64,000 bases of DNA. Source: Chinchilla lanigera (taxonomy: Eukaryota; Chordata; Mammalia; Rodentia; Chinchillidae). The notes under the pieces are model-generated. The model was not told the DNA's origin. It saw nothing but the letters and a program-made list of their open reading frames with translations, and did no database searches. Position 1 is the first letter of the stretch. Each line of letters opens with the position of its first letter. Of this stretch, positions 23,766 through 34,455 are shown piece by piece. Location of the stretch: NCBI RefSeq assembly GCF_000276665.1, contig NW_004955404.1, forward strand, positions 35,828,545-35,892,544. The letters run 5' to 3'. A program made the position numbers and the translations under genes.

Positions 23766-25212
23766 ATGAGATAGATTTTTTCTGAAATGTGTAGTCTCTA
23801 ATATGTCTTCTTTGATTATTTTACAATGTTTAAGTCAGCATAACCCACAAATTGACAAAGATACTTAAGTCTTTGGATTGTTGAATTGCTGGATTTTTTC
23901 CATTACCATTGTATGCATCCCTGTGTGTGTTTATATGAATGTACACTCATGTGTTTGTACTTTAGCTGCTACTATCCCATTTGAGGAAGTTTATGCTTTT
24001 GCCCTTAGTAACAGCAGAACTAGTAGTATGGATCTTCTCTCTCTCTCATTGTTCCCATGGGGCAACAACTTTGGATAGGCTCTTGGACATCCAAGGATTT
24101 GTGTGACTATTTTTAAGTGTGTCTTCTAAGAAGTTTCTCCTGAGTTTTACATTTAACCAGTTTGGACAGAGATTGTACTTACTGCCCTTTGATAAGAATA
24201 CTACATTTTCTGTTTATTGACCTGCATTCAGTGTGTGGAAAACTTTCAGATACTTTTTATGACTTACTTTGATTTTCCCTCAGCCTGCTGACTGGTTATT
24301 CAGCACAGCATTTCCTGTCATGGAGGACGAGACTGTGTTCTCAGGATGGCTTCTCATGTTTGTTTCTTTCTCTAATTCTCTCTGTTAAACTTCTCACTGC
24401 TTTATCTTTTCATCCATAGTGGCAGGATCAGTGACCTCAGATTGGTCTCTATTTCTCTTCTTCCTTTTGGACAGTGCCTTTAGGCATGAAACTCTTCCCG
24501 CTTTATTCTGAATGAAACCAAATCCTTCAAGCAGAATTGGGGAGCTCTTCGTCCTTTGGCTCACTCTCTTTTGACAGGACTTCTGTAGCACCGTACAGCT
24601 CTATGCGGGGAGCAATGAAAATTTCTTCTCCAAAGCCATATATATGCTCTAAGAGCCAGTCCTGGTGACATGGTTACAAGAGTTCTTGGATAGCCATTGG
24701 TGGCTTAATCTCCACTACACATGTCAGCTGGCATACAAATATTACTCTAGTCTCATATTCCTGAGCTATTGTACCTGGAGTAGAACTTCTGCTCCCCATG
24801 TGGGGACTGGGTGGAGGAAGGCAGCCCCAGTCATATCAGTTGTGTCCACCCAGAAGAGAGCTTCTGCCACACAGGCCTAGATGGCATCAGAAATACCAGC
24901 AACCTGTTTAAAACTGGAGACAAAGTCCTCTCTTCTCAGTTACACTTATCTGGAGTAGATGGTTAGCAATATTTGTGCTAAGATGGACAATTTATATCAG
25001 GAAACTAGTCATGAGTCAATACCACAAATCTTGCTTGCATTACTTAAATTTAGTACATTATCATGAATGAATGTTCACATATGTGTTTGCTGTATATCTA
25101 AGCAATTTTGAGAGACTTAAATGGTTGTTTTTCATATATTTTTTTCTGGGTTGTCTATTGAAGGGAGAGATTGCTGTTCACTATACCATGCCTGAATATC
25201 CAGTCATATAGC
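23766..25212. other. Unassigned moderate-GC region, possibly repeat-derived
   Basis: The stretch from about 24230 to 24990 is richer in GC than its surroundings and has the texture of an old LTR or L1 5'-UTR relic ('gtgtccacccagaagagag', 'cccatgtggggactgggtgg'), but I cannot name the family. Frames of 65-71 codons (24394-24591 minus, 24665-24880 plus) have no recognisable domain. Confidence 0.4.
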
Positions 25213-25215
25213 ATT

Positions 25216-25293
<78 letters not shown>

Positions 25294-25345
25294 AGGGAGA
25301 GAGGGAGACAGGGAGAAAGAGGGATGGGGGGGAGAGAGAGCACTG
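25216..25345. repeat. Compound (TG)n(AG)n microsatellite
   Basis: About 15 TG units (25217-25246) followed at once by about 100 bp of AG, then GGGA/GGAG variants. Two apparent frames across it (61 and 62 codons) are low-complexity artefacts. Confidence 0.98.
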
Positions 25346-26756
25346 ACTACTTTTCAAACCCTAGTGTTCTCATTAAAATGTTCTATGTATCAATGGTAAC
25401 TAACCATAGAATGTGAATAGATTCAGAGGAAAAATATATATCACAACTAGCTTCATAATACCTGAAAAGTTATATGTGGGATGAGTGGAACAAGACCAGA
25501 AGAGTGAGTCAGAAATGCAGTGTACAAAGGAGAGCTCAATAACATCTACTGTTGAGAGTCACACACAAAACAAAAATCAGCAAAGGGAAAAAGCATTGCT
25601 GCCACTTACTATTTTAATGTCTATTATTTGATTGCACCATTAAAATGATTAATAAAATTACATATAATCATTTAATATAAATACTCCTGTTAGAACAGTT
25701 GTCAATATCTCTTGTACAAAGTTAAATCATTTATACAATTTGAGGGAACTGCGCTTTAAATATCAAGTTATCTTGAGTTTTAAAATGTATTTCCCTTAGC
25801 TCCAGAGAAATATAAACTTCTGCTGGCCTCTTTGTGCATATTAAACACTGACTTTGAGTATTCCTTAGCTGATAGTTTGTTCTTCCTGAAATGTTGCCTC
25901 TAGAGAAATTTCTAATGACAACCAATCCTCTAAGCACTTTATTACAACTGCTTATCAATTAATTAATGAACAGAGGGATATCTTTAATGAAGCTTCTCAC
26001 CTTTTGGGGAAGGCCAAATTAAAATCTGAAACCCCCTCTAGTGTGAAATAACAATTTTCCTCTTTAAGCTAAATGATGTTATCAAAACCAAAGTACCAAC
26101 TGGTGTGTTTCCATTTACTGGCCATTTCTCCAGCGTCCATCATTTCCGAAACTGACAGCACCATACACACAGCTTTGGTTGAACTACCTCCTACGCAACT
26201 CACTAAAATTACGTCACAAACTGTACAGAACATGGTTCTATTCCAGCCATTGTTGGCTAAAGAGAGAAAACAAAAATCTCTCAATATAAAATGTTTCAAC
26301 TCACAATTACATCATTGCCTGCATATTTGAAAGTAAGGAATTATTAGGATAGCATAGGAATTTCAAACTGATACAGGAACTTCTTTACTAATATGAAAGT
26401 ATCTTTCTATGTGAAAGTTCATAACCACTCGTAACCATTCTCATCATACTATTGTTGAAAAATGTTATTTTAGTTGTCATTCCCACTGTAGAGAAGTACT
26501 AATTCCATATATTGTCTAATACAATTTCTTTTCCATACCTACAGAACTTTTATGTCTTTATTTTCTTAGTGTTGCTTGTTTCTAAATATCCAGTGGTTTT
26601 AGTTTTCCTGCAGCTAATGAAAAATTAAAAGCTCTTAAATGTTATGTTTGAGAATTCAGTGGTATTTATTAGAAATTAGGAGTCATCAGGTAGTTTTCAA
26701 TTGTAAAAAGGTTAAACAGTTTTCCATATTTGCTTTTGGAAAATCTTAATATGCAA
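25346..26756. other. Unique DNA with a candidate conserved block at 26040-26330
   Basis: Most of the stretch is AT-rich and unremarkable. The part 26040-26330 is non-repetitive, has several CpGs and contains TTACGTCAC (26209-26217), close to a cAMP-response element half-site. Opposing frames of 76 and 85 codons overlap there with no domain. Confidence 0.35.
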
Positions 26757-26769
26757 GAAAAATGATTTA

Positions 26770-26879
26770 TTTTTTTTATTTTTTATTTTTTTTTGGTTTT
26801 TCTCCGGTACCGGGAACTGAACTCACGACCTTGCGCTTGCGAGGCAGGCGCTTTGCCGCTGAGCTAAATCCCCAGCCCC
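26770..26879 (-). mobile_element. ID SINE, antisense, 13-bp target duplication
   Basis: T-rich tail complement, then 'tctccggtaccgggaactga', 'actcacgaccttgcgcttgc' and 'gctaaatccccagcccc'. The flanking GAAAAATGATTTA is at 26757-26769 and 26880-26892. It belongs to the 'ggtaccgg' subfamily. Confidence 0.95.
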
Positions 26880-26892
26880 GAAAAATGATTTA

Positions 26893-28104
26893 AATTTACT
26901 TACTTGGAATTAAAATGTGAAGCCTCCAATTGGGAATTATTTTATAAAAATAGGAAGCCAAATGCAGTAAACATGCTAAGGCTATTTTCATCTATGACCT
27001 ATTTTAACAAGTTTAAAATTTATTTCTAGTAAAAATTATTGCTTTCCTGATTAATTTATAATGAAATATGTGTCTAGTAACAATAAACTTTGTGCTATAT
27101 GAAGCATTGCCTATTATGGCACCCTTTTTATTGGTCAATGTTTACATGTATGTTAAAAATACTAGAAGTATTATTGCAGTCATATGTACTTGCAGTGAGT
27201 TGAAATTCTATCAGTAGGGGAATCTGGAGATAGTCAGAGTTTAGATTTCATGAGATTTGAGGAAACTACTCATCCAGAGTCATTCTTCTCAAACTACATT
27301 ACACTTTTTCATTCCAAATTCTGACACAACAATTCTATTGAAGCTTATAATAATTTCAAAGTGTGTTTGCATGGATAGGTTAGGAAAACTAATATAATCA
27401 CTATATTTTTCAGCCAGTCACTTAAAAAGTACTTTTTACTCTCTTAAATTAGCCACATTGGTTTTCAGATTTTTTTTTTTTATCTTATGAAATTGAAACT
27501 CTAGAAGGCAGTGGCTCACACTAGGATTTCAGCAAGTTATTCTTACACTTCATGTAGTGTAATTCTGGAACATAAAAATCAGTGACTGTCTTTGACCCCG
27601 ACAAAATGCACAGCTGAACATGAAGATAAAAAATAAATATAATCGAAGAAGTATGGCATATTCCAAAAGGGTTTCTTTTTAAGAGTGAATTATTACTTTG
27701 ATAAATTTGTACCTCCTCTTCAAAATTCCTAATTCGTATGTCAGTTATACATTTCTGAATAAAGTAAATTTTTCAGTTTCATTGGTATTAAACATCTTCC
27801 TTTGAAAACACGTGACAAAGCAAGTGAGATAAATTGAGTTAAATTTAAGATATGTGAATATGCTTTTGACTTTTTTCTTGAACCTAATGAAATTTAAATA
27901 TATTATTTTCATTGTTTTATTTGTTACAGCCAAAAATTCCCCATTGAAATTAATGGCGTCAACTGACAACAAATGCTCCATTGACATAAATGGTTTTAAT
28001 AGTGATTCATTCCAACTGGAATGAACAGCATACGTAGCTTATAGATCATGTAGTTAGGGAAGGAAGGGGCCTATTCAGTCAGTAAGTCTAGTTTGCCTGC
28101 TTGG
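26893..28104. other. Unique AT-rich DNA
   Basis: At about 27935-27963 'attccccattgaaattaatg' resembles the reverse complement of the tandem unit found at 28217-28466. The 80-codon minus frame at 27745-27987 has no domain. Confidence 0.45.
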
Positions 28105-28165
28105 GAAGAATATAGTCCTCAAATAGAGGACAAAGCATTTGATCTTAGCCAAAAGGCCAGGAACA
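28105..28165 (-). pseudogene. U2 snRNA pseudogene, internally deleted
   Basis: On the minus strand the sequence reads 'ggccttttggctaagatcaa', which matches U2 snRNA near its 5' end (stem I region). After about eight bases it continues 'tcctctatttgaggac' then 'tatatt', matching the U2 stem IIb region (normally 'cctctatccgaggac' then 'aatatatt'). About 35-40 nt between the two blocks are missing: the branch-site recognition sequence GUAGUA and stem IIa. The Sm site and 3' domain are not recognisable. It cannot encode a working U2. Confidence 0.8.
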
Positions 28166-28216
28166 AAAGCTATTTTAATTTATTGCAATTAAAATGAATG
28201 GGATTCAATCTAACAC

Positions 28217-28466
28217 ATTTATGAGGATGCGATAACTATCGAATCACATTCATTTCAGTGGGGTGTGTTAGTCATCCAATTCTATTCATTTCCATGGGGA
28301 TCCATTATTTATTGAATCACATTTATTTAAATGGGGATTCATTAGCTAAAAAATCTAATTAGTTTCCATGTGCATGCATTAGCTATCATGTCATCCTTCC
28401 TTTCAAAGACAATTCTCTAGTTATCAAATCCCATGCATTTATGTTTGGATAGGATTCTAGAGTTTG
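28217..28466. repeat. Decayed ~37-bp minisatellite, about seven units
   Basis: Unit starts can be placed at 28217, 28248, 28284, 28321, 28357, 28396 and 28433, giving spacings of 31, 36, 37, 36, 39 and 37 bp. The shared pattern is 'atttatttcaatggggatt' then 'cattagctatcgaatcac'. Individual units differ at many positions. A partial unit may precede at 28194-28216. Confidence 0.75.
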
Positions 28467-28907
28467 AAAAAGCTGTTATTCTTAATTAAATGGTTGCAAT
28501 AAACTGTTATTGTTACTATACTGTTGCATATTTAAGAGTAATTTCTAAATATCCAAAGACATAGCCATCCCACTTTTCAATACCTAAATGAAATGGTGCT
28601 TTAAACAATAAAACATTTAATTTGGCAGATGTCAAAAGGACCAATATGATCTTTAAAATATGAGCATGCTATCCCAAGTTAGTCTGTGTTAATTTTTCCT
28701 AAAGCCTAGCCATTTGGTAAGTTTTCACTTTCTGAGAAAATTGCAAAATGAGGGAAAAATTATTAACCTGCTGAGAGAATGAAACATTAGACTATTAGAT
28801 TTGTGAACTTATACACTAAGCTAATGCAATATTATATATGTATTTAGAATCACAATCAGATGGAATCCATTATTATTTCTTGGCCACAGTTTCAGTTGCT
28901 CATTGGT
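28467..28907. other. Unique AT-rich DNA
   Basis: Nothing recognised. Confidence 0.5.
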
Positions 28908-29062
28908 CTTTTGTTTTCTGAGACAGGGTCTTGCTATATATGTAGTTCAAGCTGGCCTTAAACTCATATCTAGCCCACACTAACCTTGAGCTCACAGCGA
29001 TCCTCCTGCCGTAGCCTTCCCAGTGTTGGGATTGCAGGCATGTGCCACCACGCACTACCATC
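28908..29062 (-). mobile_element. B1 SINE, antisense
   Basis: 'gagacagggtcttgctatat', 'tagttcaagctggcctta', 'tagcccacactaaccttgag', 'agcgatcctcctgccgtagc', 'ccagtgttgggattgcaggc' and 'atgtgccaccacgc': the reverse complement of B1 with its internal quasi-duplication. Moderately diverged. Confidence 0.92.
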
Positions 29063-30409
29063 AAAATCCTCAATTATTAAAAAAAATTTATTCTTTGGAA
29101 AAAGCAGAAATTTCTTCTTTCAGGTTCCATAGTATAAAGTTAAACAGATTTTTAAAACTAGATTAAGCAACAAATCTAATTACTTTAGATCAAAGGTATA
29201 TACACCTTTGAAATTATCTTGAGATTTTATATATAATATACAGCATATATATAGTACATATATCTCCAGTATATGCAAGACAACTATTTCCCTGACATTA
29301 AACTATATTAGAAATAATAAGCAGGTTAAGTCACCTCTGCTTAATAATAGTGCAGGAATTTAGTATAAAGTGAAAATATTATATATGTAGGATATAGTAT
29401 ATGCATAATATTTTAAGGCTATGCTGCCACAAAAGTCCTTCTGAGTTACTAAGTTTTTACTTTTGATAACTGACAGGTTGTTGAGTTCCTTTTCAGCCTT
29501 ACTAGCACATTGCACTGGCTGCATGGCCACGAACACGCTATTTCACTTACTTTAAATTTGGGGAAGCCATTTTCTTCTAAGTAATTTTTTTTCTGAGAAA
29601 AAAACTACACATACTATAGGAACTATGTACAAGTAGTACTTCATATCAGCATAAGCAAATAAAAGTTTGTGGCTAGCTGCTAATCACTGAGTCTTTTTCA
29701 ATTCCTTAAAGCTAAGATGAATGTAATCCTATATAAGCATTTTGCAATGCTTGCAATTACATTAGTCATATAATTTTATATTAATCACATTTTAAAATAA
29801 AAAGTAAAAAAACATAAAATGTAAATTTAGATGATATGTGGGAGACCCAGCATGCCTAGAATTGCAGCCACCCATTTCATTTGTTACCTTAAAGAACTTC
29901 AGTAGCCTAATTTTCTGATGTTTCTAGTTCTTCATCTAAAATCAATGGAGAGAATGAATGTTGCCTCATATATTAAGAGTTATATATCATATGATTTTGT
30001 AAACTGCTTACCATAGTAAAGGTATGCATGCTCACTGTAATACATGTATAAATCTGTAGAATGTATACAAATATAGTATGTGGTCAATTGAACTACTTTA
30101 TTTTTACCAAATATTTACAAGGTAATCAGTAATCACTAATAAACTACAATCCGTGGAGGTTATTTTACATTCATTTTCTCATATAAAATAAGATCAGCTA
30201 TATTTAAAGATATCAATATAACTGAGGAAAAGTACTTATTTTGGCAGTAGTTATATTTTTATATTCTCATTTATGTGTTTAAAGTGCCTCATAAGAACTG
30301 AACCCCCAAACAACCAACTTCTCAGTGAATTGCACTGTACAATAACTTCAAAATTTAGCTATTTTTCTCCTTAAATATAAAATTAAACCTGTGTGTCTTA
30401 ACCATCATC
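29063..30409. other. Unique AT-rich DNA
   Basis: A TATA-rich run lies at 29226-29265. Nothing else recognised. Confidence 0.5.
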
Positions 30410-30640
30410 TCAATAAAATATGCAATTGATTGGAGGATCGCCAGCGATTGTAGAAAGCGGATGGACAAATTAATATGTGAATGGCGCACAAAGAGCCTAA
30501 GTAATTTTCTCCCTTGTGAAGGAGAGGGAGATGTTTAAGAGGATCGTTAAATAAAATCTGCATTTGCCCTGAAAGGTGTGCTTAGGGTTCACATTTGTAG
30601 AAATTAAACCCAAAGCATTCACACTGAGCGACCCCTTAAA
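30410..30640. other. Candidate conserved non-coding element
   Basis: A non-repetitive block with unusual CpG retention for this desert ('ggaggatcgccagcgattg', 'gaatggcgcacaaagagcct') and clustered homeodomain/POU-like cores (CAATTGATT, AATTAATATG, GCATTTGCCC). It is interrupted on its right by an old 7SL-type SINE. Sequence texture is the only evidence. Confidence 0.35.
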
Positions 30641-30644
30641 TAAT

Positions 30645-30752
30645 TGAGATAGGTTTTTACTAAATTCCTAAATTGCCCAGGCTACGCAGGAAGTTGTCAT
30701 CCTCCTGCCTCAGTCTCCCAGAATACTGAGATTACAGAAATGTGCCCAAATA
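30645..30752 (-). repeat. Old 7SL-derived monomer (proto-B1-like), antisense
   Basis: 'gagataggtttttactaaat', 'attgcccaggctacgcagg', 'tcatcctcctgcctcagtct' and 'cccagaatactgagattaca' form the reverse complement of a 7SL-type SINE. The quasi-duplication seen in the other B1 copies is not evident, and divergence is higher. Confidence 0.75.
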
Positions 30753-30889
30753 TCAGATGTTGAAATGCATCTTTATTCAGGAATGTCTGCAGCAAAATGA
30801 AAAGGCCACAGTAATGCCTAGTTGAGCCTGTAAGTAAAGACATGTTTCCTGGTGGACTAGTTGCTCACCTATGGTCATCTCCTGGTTTT

Positions 30890-31060
30890 ATTTTTTAAAA
30901 ATAATTATCAGTATAAGTTTTCAGTACATAATGATTACATTCATTGCAGGGAATTGGTACATGTTCATAATACATCTCAATTCATTTTCCCCCCGCCCTC
31001 CACCCCTCTTTTATTTTACCAGCATCATATTCATTTATTTATCATATATGTCATAAAGTT
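30890..31060 (-). repeat. L1 3'-end fragment, antisense
   Basis: Read on the minus strand it gives 'ggggaaaatgaattgagatg', 'catgtaccaattccctgcaa', 'tgaatgtaatcattatgtac' and an A-rich tail near 30890, the texture of an L1 3' UTR. Family unassigned. The 134-codon frame at 30861-31265 crosses this and a (TA)n tract and is a by-product. Confidence 0.6.
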
Positions 31061-31066
31061 AATTAC

Positions 31067-31110
31067 CATATATATATATATACATATGTATATATATATA
31101 CCATATATAC
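31067..31110. repeat. (TA)n microsatellite
   Basis: TATATATATA interrupted by 'cata' and 'catatgta' motifs. Confidence 0.95.
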
Positions 31111-31500
31111 AAATAAACAACCAAACTAGTAGGCCAAAAATATATAAAATACATAAGACAATTATACTAAATCAAAGTATACTTTCAGATGCATATTCCA
31201 GTTTTAAAGAACAACCTTCACTACATTTCATAAACCGTACTTGGGCTTCCCACTTACCATTTTAAGGTATAAGTAGATGTTATAGTGAATTTGGAGATGA
31301 GATTCAGTAAGACTGACTCTTCCAAGCACCTGAATTTCCAAGGGGAAGTTTCTGTTACTGGAGCCAATGTGGATTGCCAATGCCATCTAACTTGATATCT
31401 CTTGATTCTTCTGTGCTTTTGAAGTACAAATCAATTACAGAAAAATTTAGAACCTACATTTTCTTTGACATTATAGAGTTTTATAATTAATCTGTAATGC

Positions 31501-32052
31501 TACACAACTTACTTAACTCATTATGTTCACAGACATTGTTTTGGTAAATATGCATCTTGAATATCATCAATTTTGAAGTCATATGTAAACCCACATTTCA
31601 CATAAATAGAAAGAATTGCATATTTCATTAGATATCCTTTCCCAGATATGCCTGGAAATGAAACTGCATGATTGATCTGGCAGACAGCTTCCAAGGTCTT
31701 GTACATGCAGAAGAAGAATTCAAGTGCAAATCCAGTAGAAATAGAATAAGCAGCTATATTTATTGAAGATAATTGGAAAATATGCACAGGGCAAGTCCAT
31801 GCCAACAGAAACAAAAAGAGTGGCACAAATGGAGAAATGATATCAGGCCAACAGAGGAAAAAAAGCCAAATAGGTAAATCAGGATTTCAGATTTTAAAAG
31901 ATGTGCAACCCAGCCTGGGTGCCTCAAATGGGTCTCTGAACAAGAATGAGAAAATGATTGACAAGGTGCTGAGTCATCTCAGGGAGTTCAACATTTACGC
32001 TGGACCCAGAATCTACTCTGATTATATTACATACATGAGGTTCAGCCCGTAA
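31501..32052 (+). pseudogene. Possible decayed coding remnant (unassigned)
   Basis: One frame has protein-like composition for about 180 codons, broken by stops at 31558, 31603, 31669 and 31747 and then open for 100 codons up to TAA at 32050. Segments include RIAYFIRYPFPDMPGNETA before the third stop, LIWQTASKVLYMQKKNSS after it, and NEKMIDKVLSHLREFNIYAG further on. No domain is recognised, no introns are visible and no poly-A is found. It could be a processed pseudogene or an old transposon-derived ORF. In DNA this AT-rich a 100-codon open run is not decisive. Confidence 0.3.
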
Positions 32053-32230
32053 CACAAACCCTTATGAGCTTTGAGTGGGGAAAAGATCACTGAAGATCAG
32101 ACCACGAACTCTAACACACATGTGCTTTGCCTGGAGCTCTAGAGATTTGCTGAGCCTTTGTTACTTTTGCTTCTCTTAGAAAAATGGAAGGATTGCTGTC
32201 CAAGTTCAGGTGGATCGACAGGAAGTGGTC

Positions 32231-32344
32231 TCCATCCCCAACTGTGCTACTTGTACTATGAATGCTTAATAAGTTTGCTTACTTACGTTTAAGATGCATT
32301 GAAAACTATAAAATTTAGTCTTTCTGTGGTACTTTAATTTCAGT
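32231..32344. repeat. Local duplication, copy 1
   Basis: From 'tctccatccccaactgtgct' to 'actttaatttcag', recurring at 33041-33147 in the same orientation with few differences. The two copies flank a MaLR LTR. Confidence 0.9.
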
Positions 32345-32498
32345 GAAAAAAGTGCCGTAGAATCATAAGACCCATTAGGTGCTAATGCTAATAGTTCCTC
32401 AACTTTGTTTACAGTGTGTGCTTATCTACCTGATACAGATCTCTGAACTCCATTTCTTACAGCTTGCAGTAGTTTATCATTACCTTAATCATTAATCA

Positions 32499-32867
32499 TG
32501 TACCTGGCAGAAAACACTTAAAAGAGGAACCATTTATTTTGGTTTATGGTTTCAAAGATTTCAGTCCATGGTTAACTAGTTCCATAATGGTGGGACTCAG
32601 ATACAGAAGAGTGTGGTGGAGCAAATCAACCTACCTCATGATGTTGGGAAGGAGAGAGAGAAGGAGCAAATTCAAGAAAAGGGTTCAAAACCATCTCTCA
32701 CTGACTTATTTAGTAGGCCCTACCTCCTAACAGTACATTCCACTACAATTTTATCAGTTGGTTTAACGCACTGATGGTGTTAGTGCCTCATGACCTAATT
32801 ACTTTCCAAAAGCCTGACCTCTTAACACATGAGCTTTTGGAGGGACATTTGGACCCAAACTGTCACA
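32499..32867 (-). repeat. MaLR LTR (MST-like), antisense
   Basis: Minus-strand reading starts 'tgtgacagtttgggtccaaa', then 'tgtccctccaaaagctcatg', 'aagtaattaggtcatgagg', 'cagtgcgttaaaccaactga', 'aggaggtagggcctac', and near the end 'aaataaatggttcctctttt' with a polyadenylation signal. No clear target duplication is visible. It lies between the two copies of the local duplication. Confidence 0.8.
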
Positions 32868-33040
32868 GAGATTTTACTTTACAAACTTTAGAATTTTAAA
32901 TTCTATATCTTTCCATTTGAGATGTGAATCTTCTGCCCATTTTCCTGCCAGTTTTTTTTAATCTATGAATCTCTTTCATTAGAACCTGAGAACCATCTCT
33001 TTGAAACATAAACACCAAAAATGAGCTTCTATATCTCAGT

Positions 33041-33147
33041 CTCCAACTGTGCTACTTGTACTATGAATGCTTAATAAGTTGCTTACTTATATATAAGATG
33101 CATTGAAAACTATAAAATTTAGTCTTCCTATGGTACTTTTATTTCAG
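33041..33147. repeat. Local duplication, copy 2
   Basis: Matches 32231-32344 with small indels ('aataagttgctt' here, 'aataagtttgctt' there). Confidence 0.9.
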
Positions 33148-34156
33148 AGGATAGGGACCTTTGATAATCACCAATCAGCAGTCATTAATGGGTCAATTAT
33201 ATTGACCAACCTCATCTTTCAGAAGTCCCTTCAGTACCTTTCTAGTGGTTCAACCTAGCACCTAACAACATCCACATCTTTTATTTAATGTGATTCAGTT
33301 TAGTCAGTCTCCTGTTGGAATAGTTTTGAATAAAATGTTTTCTCTGGTTAATAATACTCAATGCAATTTTCAATTTAAAAAAATCTACATGTTACTTATC
33401 ATTTAATTTGGCTAGAATTGCAAATATCAAGTCCTAGTGATAGAAGAAACAAGTATGAAATCTGAGATCTTTCCCCACTTTCTCTTAAAAGTCACAGAAC
33501 ACAGAAGAAAGTGTAGGGCATCAGACAGGTGCACAGGACTAGATGGGAGGATAGCAAAATAAACTCCCACATAAGAACTTCAAAAGCCACTCAGCAGAAG
33601 GTGATAAATACAGGACAAGACAGAACAGTAAAAATAAGGTGAAGCAGTGCTGAATGGCTGTGTGGCAGACATGGATTCCCTTCCTTTTCTCCAAATGAAA
33701 TTTTCATAGGAGAATATTTATCTTACTTATAGCTGTGTACTCACTGCTTACTGGTTGATATTACAAAGTGTCTGTTTTGGACCATGCTGGGAACATAATG
33801 GCCAGTTGCAGACCCATCTCTTCTCTCAAGTATCTCAGCATCTGCGGGAAAAGCTGGGTCTAAAAAGCGATAGATATTATAGGTGTTTTAGTGACTGATT
33901 CACTGAGGTCTATGGAATAAATACTAAAATTCATAGAAGAGCAGCTTGAGACCCAAAAGTCCAAGAAGAGAGTTATATGTTGCACATTCACTGTCGTTCT
34001 GGTTCCCTGTTAAAATAATGGCATCTGCCTTCAGTGTGACCATTTAGTTTAGTTTTTCTGTAAGCTAGTGGTGAAGAGCGGAAAGAGAGATGGCTCTAAA
34101 ACTATGATAGTTCAGCCTGGGCAGGGTGGGGAGAAATTAGATGTATCTATGGGTAC
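33148..34156. other. Mostly unique DNA with a possible L2 relic
   Basis: At about 33740-33850 'tgttttggaccatgctgggaa' and 'cataatggccagttgcagac' resemble the L2 3'-end pattern of size and locality words. This is weak. The remainder shows nothing. Confidence 0.35.
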
Positions 34157-34252
34157 CACTTTTTTCTTTGCTCTTTGCTGCACTGGGTTTGAAAGCCAGG
34201 ACCTGTGCATGACAGGCAATGATCTACCACTGAGTTACACTGCCAGCTCCTT
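34157..34252 (-). mobile_element. Older ID-type SINE, antisense
   Basis: 'tgcactgggtttgaaagcca', 'ggacctgtgcatgacaggca' and 'tctaccactgagttacactg' form the reverse complement of an ID head, without the 'ggtaccgg' motif. The 64-codon frame at 34068-34262 is an overlap artefact. Confidence 0.8.
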
Positions 34253-34364
34253 ATGGGAATAATATATGAAATATATAGATAAATAAATAAATATGCATGT
34301 AGTTATATTTCAGAATATCTCAGAAAAGCAGTCAGAATTTATTATATAATGAAGAAATTACAGA

Positions 34365-34455
34365 ATTACAAGTTTTAGGTTCCAGTCCAAGTTCTTTTAA
34401 AGGTAATTTTAAGATCTTGGGAGAATATGCCACTTGTCTGAATCTCTCAGTAGGC
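34365..34455 (+). repeat. MIR fragment, sense
   Basis: 'taggttccagtccaagttct', 'aagatcttgggagaatatgc' and 'cacttgtctgaatctctcag' follow the MIR core order with strong divergence. Confidence 0.6.

Noticed and set aside
25155..25399. Frames with Ser-Leu, His-Thr, Arg-Glu or Val-Cys repeats
   Set aside because: Translation of the (TG)n(AG)n microsatellite.
30861..31265. 134-codon plus frame
   Set aside because: It crosses an L1 3'-UTR fragment and a (TA)n tract, and is rich in Ile and Tyr from ATA and TAT codons.
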